From: Ruminococcus sp.
GTDB taxonomy: Bacteria; Bacillota; Clostridia; Oscillospirales; Ruminococcaceae
DNA: 7,152 nt
Assembly: GCA_024697705.1 (NCBI GenBank)
Contig: JAILFF010000116.1
Coordinates: forward strand, 1-7,152
Direction: 5' to 3'
The notes below the pieces were generated by a model. The model was not told the DNA's origin and ran no database searches. It saw only the letters and a program-made list of their open reading frames with translations. Positions within the stretch are counted from its first letter, which is position 1. Each line of letters begins with the position of its first letter. A program made the position numbers and the translations under genes. This document shows, in pieces, positions 1-4,955 of this stretch.

Positions 1-461
1 TCCTTCGCGATAACGCCGTCTACCATGTTCTGCTTGGCGGCTTCGAGCTTTGCGGCAAGCGCGTCGTCGGAGAGCGAGAGCATCTGTATCGCCAGGAGAG
101 CCGCGTTTTTGGCGCCGTTTACCGCGACCGTCGCAACGGGGATCCCCGAAGGCATCTGCACGGTGGCAAGCAGCGCGTCAAGCCCCTCGAATGTGGACTT
201 TATCGGTATGCCGATGACGGGGAGCGTGGTGTTTCCCGCGATAACGCCTGCCAGGTGAGCAGCCATACCTGCCGCGCAGATGATAACGCCGAAGCCCTCG
301 GCTCTTGCATTTTTGGCGAATCCCGCGGCAAGCTCGGGTGTGCGGTGAGCGCTCATAACATGGCACTCGAACGGAACGCCGTAAGCCTTAAGCTCGGAAA
401 GAGCGTTTTTCACAATGGGAAAATCGCTGTCCGATCCCATTATCACAGCAACTTTTTTCAT
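1..461 (-). CDS. purE: N5-carboxyaminoimidazole ribonucleotide mutase, class I PurE (3' end cut by window)
   Basis: PurE interconverts N5-CAIR and CAIR in de novo purine synthesis, in the cytosol. The reverse strand encodes 153 complete codons from the ATG at 461-459 and runs off the left edge. Class I PurE is usually about 160-170 residues, so only a short C-terminus is missing. Visible family motifs are the N-terminal nucleotide-binding loop VIMGSDSDF (residues 6-14), MSAHRTPE (36-43, with the conserved His39 and Arg40), the glycine/alanine-rich AAGMAAHLAGVIAG segment, and LPVIGIPI followed by MPSGIPVATVAV. An AGGTAATT-type leader with GGAGGT at 473-468 lies 6 nt before the ATG and fixes the start. 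The gene lies downstream of a strong promoter, a structured RNA and an intrinsic terminator, so expression probably depends on readthrough or attenuation. Its usual partners (purK, purC, purF) would lie beyond the left edge and cannot be checked. Confidence 0.97.
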   Translation of the reverse strand, partial: MKKVAVIMGSDSDFPIVKNALSELKAYGVPFECHVMSAHRTPELAAGFAKNARAEGFGVIICAAGMAAHLAGVIAGNTTLPVIGIPIKSTFEGLDALLATVQMPSGIPVATVAVNGAKNAALLAIQMLSLSDDALAAKLEAAKQNMVDGVIAK

Positions 462-484
462 ATAATTACCTCCGAAGTACGGCT

Positions 485-521
485 AAAAAAAGCAGCAGCC
501 TGCAATTAGTTAGACTGCTGC
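485..521 (-). terminator. Intrinsic terminator / attenuator just upstream of purE
   Basis: Read on the minus strand, GCAGCAGTCT (521-512) pairs with AGGCTGCTGC (501-492) in a 10-bp stem with one G-U pair and a 10-nt loop. Seven U follow directly (491-485). CGGCT (530-526) and AGCCG (484-480) could extend pairing at the base. The U-tract ends 12 nt before the purE Shine-Dalgarno (473-468), so transcripts from the upstream promoter must pass this site to reach purE. It could be the 3' end of the upstream RNA unit or a regulated attenuator. I see no clear competing antiterminator. Confidence 0.8.
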
Positions 522-537
522 CATAAGCCGCGATGAT

Positions 538-701
538 AAAAAAGGATACGATCCGATGCTGCACGTAAAAAAGCGGGTACAGCTGTCTGCGCCGTTCGGG
601 ACGACGCCGCGCTTGACGCTATCAAAAAACGAGCGTTTTGAAAACAGCATAGCACTTGCTCCTCACAAAGTCAGATACCGATACGGTGAACCGAATCCCA
701 T
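538..701 (-). ncRNA. ssrS: Candidate 6S RNA (RNA polymerase regulator) upstream of purE
   Basis: Seen: the transcript expected from the promoter at 736-708 begins near 701-699. Its 5' end, GGATTCGGTTC (698-688), pairs with GGATCGTATCC (554-544) in an 11-position closing stem with one U-U mismatch, followed by U6 (543-538). Inside is an asymmetric open region: 5' strand about 687-665, including a small ACCG-UAU-CGGU hairpin at 687-677, and 3' strand about 567-555. An interrupted arm then follows: GAGGAGC (664-658) with GCUUUUUU (574-567), GUGC (655-652) with GUAC (580-577), and GCUGUUU (648-642) with AGACAGC (588-582). Known: 6S RNA is a rod of 160-200 nt with a closing stem, large central bubble and apical arm that mimics an open promoter and binds the housekeeping holoenzyme. 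Inference: this RNA fits that shape, slightly on the short side. The alternative is a cis-acting purE leader. I recognise no purine, PRPP, ZTP or T-box core in it. Confidence 0.5.
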
Positions 702-707
702 AATATT

Positions 708-736
708 ATTATAAAGTATTTTGGCGGGAAATTCAA
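708..736 (-). promoter_or_regulatory. Strong sigma-A promoter for the 6S-like RNA / purE unit
   Basis: On the minus strand, TTGAAT (736-731) and a perfect TATAAT (713-708) are separated by exactly 17 nt. Transcription would start near 701-699, at the first base of the closing stem of the downstream RNA. That agreement supports both calls. Confidence 0.75.
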
Positions 737-754
737 CCGAAATAGATAAAAAAA

Positions 755-958
755 TTAGTACAAGATTTGCACGCTGTTTTGTGAGATTTGCATAAAAATC
801 CGTTCACTGTCGTTATCGGGAAGAGCGGCACGATGCGGACCTTCAAAGCTTGCGGCGAAATCTTCTCTTTCGTCGGCGGAAAGCGAGGAAAAAGCGGTCT
901 GAGCCGCCGCACTGTCCGAAAGGCGGTGCGGCAGGCTGCGTATAGTATAAGCTGTCAT
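755..958 (-). CDS. Small hypothetical protein, 67 aa
   Basis: I do not recognise this protein. It opens with ATG at 958-956 behind a good Shine-Dalgarno, AAAGGAGT (975-968), 9 nt away, and ends with TAA at 757-755. The product starts MTAYTIRSLPHRLSD, has an acidic middle (SSLSADEREDF) and ends with QISQNSVQILY. It has no signal peptide, membrane segment, cysteine pair or obvious fold motif. Its stop lies about 18 nt upstream of the -35 of the 6S-like RNA promoter, on the same strand. Codons 7-19 fall in a strong inverted repeat (902-937). The good ribosome binding site favours a real short gene. The small size and lack of a recognisable family leave a chance ORF possible. Confidence 0.45.
   Translation of the reverse strand: MTAYTIRSLPHRLSDSAAAQTAFSSLSADEREDFAASFEGPHRAALPDNDSERIFMQISQNSVQILY
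902..937. repeat. Strong inverted repeat inside the small ORF
   Basis: GCCGCAC (906-912) pairs with GTGCGGC (926-932) across a 13-nt loop. AGCC (902-905) with GGCT (934-937) extends the stem past a single bulged A at 933, giving 11 GC-rich pairs. No T-run follows immediately on either strand, so it is not a standard terminator. It could fold in the mRNA of the small ORF. Confidence 0.55.
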
Positions 959-1030
959 AAAAATTTGACTCCTTTACTTGAATATCATATATATTTTTGA
1001 ACATAAACGAAAAAATATGCGCTCGGTATA

Positions 1031-1059
1031 TTGACTTTTTTATATATAAGTGTTAAAAT
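1031..1059 (+). promoter_or_regulatory. Sigma-A promoter with extended -10, driving rsmA
   Basis: TTGACT (1031-1036), a 17-nt spacer and TAAAAT (1054-1059), with TG at 1051-1052 forming an extended -10. The start would be near 1066, leaving a 5' leader of about 155 nt before rsmA. A second, weaker candidate (TTGACT at 965-970 with TATATA at 988-993) lies upstream. Confidence 0.7.
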
Positions 1060-1078
1060 ATTTTGTGGGCTGATAAAA

Positions 1079-1202
1079 GAAGATAAAAGATAAGAGATAA
1101 AAGATAAAAGATATATCTCAAACCGCGCGTTTGAAATAAAAATACAATAGTTCAAATTTGCACGTCATATCTTTTATCTATTATCTTTCATCTATTATCT
1201 TT
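1079..1202. repeat. Long inverted repeat of GATAAAA-type heptamers in the rsmA leader
   Basis: The left arm (1079-1114) pairs with the right arm (1167-1202) over about 36 positions with only a few mismatches, including an uninterrupted 13-bp block, AGATAAAAGATAT (1102-1114) with 1167-1179. The loop is about 52 nt (1115-1166) and itself holds TTTGAA/TTCAAA. Each arm is a tandem series of 7-nt units: GATAAAA, GATAAGA, GATAAAA and so on at left; TTTTATC, TATTATC, TTTCATC and so on at right. The structure ends about 9 nt before the rsmA Shine-Dalgarno. It may be a genomic repeat or MITE-like element, or an mRNA hairpin. No target-site duplication is evident. Confidence 0.8.
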
Positions 1203-1210
1203 AATGAATC

Positions 1211-1217
1211 GAGGTGG
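1211..1217 (+). promoter_or_regulatory. Shine-Dalgarno that decides the rsmA start
   Basis: GAGGTGG at 1211-1217 lies 5 nt before GTG 1223. The alternative in-frame GTG at 1214 sits inside this motif and has no ribosome binding site upstream, so 1223 is the better start. Confidence 0.65.
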
Positions 1218-1222
1218 CAGAT

Positions 1223-2101
1223 GTGGAGGGCTTGTATGAACCTGCGGTGATACGCTCGGTGCTTGAAAAACACGGGTTTTCGTTTTCAAAAAAGCTCGGG
1301 CAGAATTTTCTTATCAATCCGACCGTTTGCCCGCGTATCGCCGAAATGGGCGGCGCGGCGGCGGGCGTGGGCGTTATCGAGGTCGGCACGGGCGTCGGCG
1401 TGCTTACTCACGAGCTGGCGAAACGTGCCGACAAGGTATGCGCCGTCGAGCTTGACGAGCGCCTTATGCCCGTGCTTGCGGAAACTCTTTCGGAGCATGA
1501 CAATATCAAAATATTAAACCAAGATATTATGAAGACCGACCTCGCGGCGGTGATAAACGAAGAGCTTGCGGGGCTTGATGCAGTCGTCTGCGCGAACCTG
1601 CCTTACTACATCACCTCGCCCGTCATCATGCGGCTTCTGGAGGAGCGTCTGCCGATAAAGGCGGTCACTGTCATGGTGCAAAAGGAAGCGGGAGCGCGGC
1701 TCTGCGCGGAGGAGGGCAGCCGCGAGTGCGGTGCTGTCACATTCGCCGTCAGGTACTTCTCCGAGCCGAAAAAGCTGTTCGACGTATCGCGTGGCAGCTT
1801 CTTCCCCACGCCGAATGTTGACAGCTGCGTGATACGCCTCGATCTGAAGGATAAGACGATATTCGCCCCAGGCAGCGAGGAGGAACGCTTTCTTTTCCGC
1901 ACAGTGAGGGCGGCGTTCTCGCAGCGCAGGAAAACGCTCTGCAATTCGGTTTCGGCGGCAATGGCGGCTGACGGGATCTCCAAGCAGACTGTCGCGGCGG
2001 CGATAGAGAGCGCGGGGCTGCCCGCGGCGGTGCGCCCCGAAGCGCTGACTTTGGCGCAGATGTCGGAGTTCTCACGCTCCCTTATGAGCGCGAAAAACTG
2101 A
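1223..2101 (+). CDS. rsmA: 16S rRNA (adenine1518/1519-N6)-dimethyltransferase RsmA (KsgA)
   Basis: RsmA uses S-adenosylmethionine to dimethylate two adjacent adenines in the 3'-terminal hairpin of 16S rRNA late in 30S assembly. The product is 292 aa from GTG 1223 (295 from GTG 1214), which matches the usual length of about 290. Motifs, numbered from the 1214 start: KKLGQNFL (26-33); SAM-binding motif I VIEVGTGVGVLT (54-65); the acidic ribose-binding Glu79 in AVELD; the QD pair at 103-104; the catalytic motif IV NLPYYITSP (from 128); FFPTPNVDS; and the C-terminal AFSQRRKTL segment. One small departure is Thr59 where most relatives have Pro (GPG). It stands alone behind its own promoter and a long leader, and spoIIE follows after 78 nt with a separate promoter. 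No terminator is evident after the stop, so some readthrough into spoIIE is possible. Confidence 0.96.
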   Translation: MEGLYEPAVIRSVLEKHGFSFSKKLGQNFLINPTVCPRIAEMGGAAAGVGVIEVGTGVGVLTHELAKRADKVCAVELDERLMPVLAETLSEHDNIKILNQDIMKTDLAAVINEELAGLDAVVCANLPYYITSPVIMRLLEERLPIKAVTVMVQKEAGARLCAEEGSRECGAVTFAVRYFSEPKKLFDVSRGSFFPTPNVDSCVIRLDLKDKTIFAPGSEEERFLFRTVRAAFSQRRKTLCNSVSAAMAADGISKQTVAAAIESAGLPAAVRPEALTLAQMSEFSRSLMSAKN

Positions 2102-2109
2102 ATCCGTAT

Positions 2110-2143
2110 TTCGACAAAAATATCCGCATAAATATGTTATAAT
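2110..2143 (+). promoter_or_regulatory. spoIIE promoter: Spo0A box over the -35, 21-bp spacing, extended -10
   Basis: TTCGACA (2110-2116) is the exact reverse complement of the Spo0A box TGTCGAA. It contains a -35-like TCGACA (2111-2116). A perfect TATAAT (2138-2143) with TG at 2135-2136 follows after 21 nt. Known: B. subtilis spoIIE is read by sigma-A RNA polymerase with an over-long 21-bp spacer and needs phosphorylated Spo0A. The same design here, in front of spoIIE, argues for Spo0A control. The start would be near 2150, leaving a leader of about 30 nt. Confidence 0.7.
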
Positions 2144-2179
2144 GCCTTTACTATCTTTTGCAAAGGGAAGTGTAAGGGC

Positions 2180-4474
2180 ATGAGCATTGGTATCGGAACG
2201 GGGCTTGAGCGGCTCGGCACGGCGGCGGGGCTCGAAGCGGACGGAACGCGGAGGATTCGGCGCGGCAGGGAAGTCCTGCTGAAATGCGTGCTGGCTGCTG
2301 CCGCGGGGTTCCTGTCGGGATTCGGCAAAATGATCGGCTTCGGCAGCTATATGTGCGTGGCGGCAGCCGCCGTGTCGGGGAGGTATTCGGGTGCGGTGCT
2401 TATCGGCACGGCGGTATCCTGTCTGTTCGGGGACGGCTTCGCGGCGATGGCGGCGCAGCTGGGTTCGATGCTTACGATGACCGCGCTGAACGTCTTTTTC
2501 CCCGATTATTCCCGCGGCGGCGAACCGATACGTCTGACCATATCCACCGCCGCCGTTACGCTGCTTTTCAGCTGTATCATCAGCGCGGGAGGTGCTGACA
2601 GCTTCACGCTTTCGATGCGGATAATAGGCTCGCTGATGAGCGCCTGCATCGTTTTCGCGGCGGCTACTGTCTCGGGCAAGCGGAAAAGCGGCGAGCCCGT
2701 GCGGGTAGGCGGGCTGACGGCGGTCTGCCTTGCGATGATCTATATCGCCGCCGTGACCACGCTCTGCTCCTGCGCTTTGGGAAAATTCAATCTCGGAAGG
2801 ATAGCTGCCTGCGCCGTTATCCCCGCCGCCGCAAAAAAGCGCCGCGCCGCGGGAGGCGCCGTGCTCGGAGCGCTTACTGCCGTTGCCGTGACGATGTGCA
2901 GCGCGACCCTCGCCGTGAACACCATGCTGCTTGCGGCTGCGGGACTTATCTGCTCCGCCTTCGCCGACCTGGGGCGGCTGCCCTGCGCGGCGGCTTTTCT
3001 CGTTTCGGCGGCTGCGGCTCTTGCGGCTTCGGGGCTGAACGGCGATACCTTCCCGATGCTTGCCGATCTTATCGTCGGAACAGTGATCTTCGCGGCGGTT
3101 CCTTCGGGGACTTTGGCGAAGCTTTCGACCATGTTCATGGTGACGGGTTCGCCCGCCGACTGCGCGGGGCAGACCGCTTCGGCACGGCTGAATTTCGCGG
3201 CGATGACTATTTCCGACATTCGGCGGCGGCTCGTTCGGGCTGCCGAAGCCGCCGAGCGCCGCACGACTTCGGTAACGTTCGGCGACAGGGTGATGAATAA
3301 GCTCTGCACGGGCTGTCGGCTTTACGATGAATGTCGCGCAAACGGCTGTGCCGCCAATGTGGAACGCGCCTGCGAGATCGACCCCGAAAGCCCGTCGGCG
3401 GTGGGCTGTATCCGAGGGGACGAGCTTGCCGCCGTCTGCGCCGAGTGCCGCAGCCGAGAGCTTTACGAGCGTGCCGAAGCAGTCCGCATGAAGGAAATGG
3501 GTACGCTCTTCCGTGAACAGCTCGGCGTAATGAGCGACCTGCTGAACGACCTTTCCTGCCGCATTTCAAGGCGGCGCGAGACCGATGTGAAGCTCTCCGC
3601 GGCGGCGAGGAGCTTTTTCGAGCGCAGGGGCTTTGCGGGCGTGAGAGCCTGCGTCTATACCGATGAAACGCTTGCACGGCACGTCGAGATATATCTCGGC
3701 AGCGAACCCGACGACCGCACGCTTTCGCTGACGGCGGGGCTTTGCCGCGCTTTGGAGATCGACCTCGAAATGCCCGGGATTACAACTGCGGGCGGCGTTA
3801 CGAAGCTCGAATTTGACGAGCTGCCGCCTTTTTCGGCTGAAACGGGCAGCTGGTCGGCGGCGGGCGGGGAGTGCTCGGGGGACTCGCTCGAATTTACCGA
3901 GACCTCGGCGGGCGAGAAGTTCGTGCTGCTTTCGGACGGCATGGGCTCGGGGCGCAGGGCGCGGCTCGACTCGGGCGTGACGGTGAGCCTTGCGGGGCGG
4001 CTGCTGCGGTCGGGGCTTTCGATGAGGACGGCGCAGCGCGTGATAAACTCCGTGATGCAGTCGAAGGACTGGGAGGAAAGCTTTGCGACGCTCGATTTCC
4101 TGCGGCTCGATCTGTTTTCGGGGCGGGCGGAATTCCTCAAATCGGGAGCCGCGCCCGCGTATCTCTGCCGCGACGGGAGCATGGTTCGCATAGCCTCCGA
4201 CTCTTTCCCCGCGGGGATCTTCGTTTCGGCAGACCCCGATCTCGCTTCGGTCAAGGTATTTGACGGAGATATCCTGATGCTTGCGACCGACGGCGCTCCC
4301 GAAGAAGCGCTCGAAGAGGCGGCGCGGCTCTCGGTGGAAAGCCCCGAGATGAAAGCGGGGGACATCGCCCGCCTGACGGGTCTCAGGTGCCGCGAGCTTG
4401 CGGGCGTGCGTCACGACGACATGACCGTCGCGATAATCAAGATATCTTTGAGAAAGCCGTCGCACGACCGCTGA
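2180..4474 (+). CDS. spoIIE: Stage II sporulation protein E, membrane PP2C-family serine phosphatase
   Basis: SpoIIE dephosphorylates the anti-anti-sigma factor SpoIIAA, which frees sigma-F in the forespore. In B. subtilis it also acts at the polar septum with FtsZ. The product is 764 aa, somewhat shorter than the 827 aa of B. subtilis. After a basic start, residues about 33-325 are a run of hydrophobic segments (roughly 8-10 helices). A linker follows with a cysteine cluster (C376, C379, C385, C390, C398, C410, C420, C423) and a charged, probably helical region (about 430-475). The C-terminal PP2C domain (about 550-760) holds SGDS, the metal-binding LLSDGMGSG (Asp586), GAAPAYL, ATDG (Asp704) and DDMTV (Asp746-Asp747), so it looks catalytically complete. 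The start is ATG 2180; AAAGGGAAG at 2162-2170 is a modest ribosome binding site. The Spo0A-type promoter just upstream supports the assignment. No spoIIA or other sporulation genes lie in the window. Confidence 0.95.
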   Translation: MSIGIGTGLERLGTAAGLEADGTRRIRRGREVLLKCVLAAAAGFLSGFGKMIGFGSYMCVAAAAVSGRYSGAVLIGTAVSCLFGDGFAAMAAQLGSMLTMTALNVFFPDYSRGGEPIRLTISTAAVTLLFSCIISAGGADSFTLSMRIIGSLMSACIVFAAATVSGKRKSGEPVRVGGLTAVCLAMIYIAAVTTLCSCALGKFNLGRIAACAVIPAAAKKRRAAGGAVLGALTAVAVTMCSATLAVNTMLLAAAGLICSAFADLGRLPCAAAFLVSAAAALAASGLNGDTFPMLADLIVGTVIFAAVPSGTLAKLSTMFMVTGSPADCAGQTASARLNFAAMTISDIRRRLVRAAEAAERRTTSVTFGDRVMNKLCTGCRLYDECRANGCAANVERACEIDPESPSAVGCIRGDELAAVCAECRSRELYERAEAVRMKEMGTLFREQLGVMSDLLNDLSCRISRRRETDVKLSAAARSFFERRGFAGVRACVYTDETLARHVEIYLGSEPDDRTLSLTAGLCRALEIDLEMPGITTAGGVTKLEFDELPPFSAETGSWSAAGGECSGDSLEFTETSAGEKFVLLSDGMGSGRRARLDSGVTVSLAGRLLRSGLSMRTAQRVINSVMQSKDWEESFATLDFLRLDLFSGRAEFLKSGAAPAYLCRDGSMVRIASDSFPAGIFVSADPDLASVKVFDGDILMLATDGAPEEALEEAARLSVESPEMKAGDIARLTGLRCRELAGVRHDDMTVAIIKISLRKPSHDR

Positions 4475-4716
4475 AAGCCCGCGATTCTTTTGACAAAGAT
4501 CAAGGTATTTCGGGCTGAAATGTCTTCCGCGCAGAGGTGCGCCGAATAATGTGTACCAAAACGGTATTGATCGTGTGAAAGTCTTTTCGGGCTTATTTCA
4601 GACTGCTTTTTTAATATAATTGCTGATTCTTTGGCAAAACAAGGAAAAATCATCGTCAAAATATACATATCTAAGTGCCTGAATATGTAAGATAATGAAA
4701 ACTATAACTAAAACAC
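4475..4716. other. Non-coding spacer after spoIIE
   Basis: No supportable gene lies here. A 9-nt direct repeat, TTTCGGGCT, occurs at 4508-4516 and 4585-4593. AGCCCG at 4476-4481 could pair with either copy. TATAAT at 4615-4620 lacks a convincing -35 partner (CTTATT at 4592-4597). The rest is AT-rich with no other structure I can defend. Confidence 0.5.
4580..4612 (+). terminator. Weak candidate terminator after spoIIE
   Basis: AGTCT (4580-4584) can pair with AGACT (4600-4604) over a 15-nt loop, followed by GC and six T (4607-4612). The stem has only 5 bp, so this is a tentative call. It lies about 105 nt past the spoIIE stop, and no better candidate is present. Confidence 0.3.
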
Positions 4717-4745
4717 TTGCATTTTTGTTTGGAAAATGTTAAAAT
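4717..4745 (+). promoter_or_regulatory. Sigma-A promoter with extended -10, driving glgB
   Basis: TTGCAT (4717-4722), a 17-nt spacer and TAAAAT (4740-4745), with TG at 4737-4738. The -10 block TGTTAAAAT is identical to that of rsmA. A start near 4752 would give a 5' leader of about 205 nt before glgB. Confidence 0.7.
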
Positions 4746-4756
4746 AATAGTGGGTA

Positions 4757-4803
4757 GGTGTGTCTTAAAAAAGCGCACCCTCAGCGTGAATTATTTTTTA
4801 CGC
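4757..4803 (+). other. Two small hairpins at the 5' end of the glgB leader
   Basis: GGTGTG (4757-4762) pairs with CGCACC (4774-4779). GCGTGAA (4784-4790) pairs with TTTACGC (4797-4803) over a 6-nt loop. Each stem has one G-U pair. They come directly before the long stem at 4808-4911, so most of the leader can fold. Neither is followed by a T-run. Confidence 0.4.
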
Positions 4804-4807
4804 GAAA

Positions 4808-4911
4808 TTACGGTAAACGTCATTGAAATTGCTGCTTTGCGAACTTCGCAAAAGCATATATGGGATTTTTACTCGTTCTCAAAGTGCAATTTCCAATGTC
4901 GTTTACTGTAA
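4808..4911 (+). promoter_or_regulatory. Long stem-loop in the glgB 5' leader, candidate cis-regulatory RNA or MITE-like element
   Basis: The arm 4808-4832 pairs with 4886-4911: TTACGGTAAACG with CGTTTACTGTAA (12 bp, one G-U), a U-U mismatch, CATTG with CAATG (5 bp), a bulged C at 4893, then AAATTGC with GCAATTT (7 bp), giving 24 pairs. Inside, TGC-TTTGCG (4833-4841) pairs with CGCAAA-A-GCA (4847-4856) over the loop AACTT, followed by an unpaired stretch (4857-4885). I recognise no known riboswitch core. It ends 30 nt before the glgB Shine-Dalgarno and has no poly-T after it, so any control would more likely act on translation or mRNA stability. The TTAC...GTAA ends would also suit a small palindromic mobile repeat. 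Confidence 0.65.
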
Positions 4912-4955
4912 CAATATCGACAATTATCAATTCGGAAATATAAGGAGGATAGGAC

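Noticed and set aside
485..701. Purine, PRPP (ykkC-type), ZTP (pfl) riboswitch or T-box upstream of purE
   Set aside because: None of the conserved core sequences I know for these families is present on the minus strand; the long-range closing stem fits 6S RNA better.
748..790. Intrinsic terminator after the small ORF (T7 on the minus strand at 754-748)
   Set aside because: The T-run is present, but the sequence before it forms at best a 4-bp stem.
788..1000. 70-codon plus-strand frame opposite the small ORF
   Set aside because: It begins with a non-ATG codon, lacks a Shine-Dalgarno, and opposes an ORF with a good one.
1071..1203. CRISPR-like array from the repeated GATAAAA units
   Set aside because: Units are 7 nt and contiguous, with no spacers, and are inverted between the arms; this is a simple-sequence palindrome.
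3566..4465. Long minus-strand open frames across the spoIIE phosphatase region (also 3655-4365 and 2740-3309)
   Set aside because: GC-rich antisense shadows with low-complexity Arg/Ser/Ala composition; the plus strand carries conserved SpoIIE motifs throughout.
4411..4668. 85-codon minus-strand frame overlapping the spoIIE 3' end
   Set aside because: No ribosome binding site before the ATG at 4668, no recognisable product, and it overlaps the conserved end of spoIIE.
4717..4911. Short frames in the glgB leader (64 codons here, and 4823-5008) as possible leader peptides
   Set aside because: Poor ribosome binding sites, one overlaps the glgB start in another frame, and the region is better explained by RNA pairing.
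4808..4911. Insertion sequence remnant in the glgB leader
   Set aside because: No coding remnant and no clear target-site duplication; kept only as a MITE-like alternative to a regulatory RNA.
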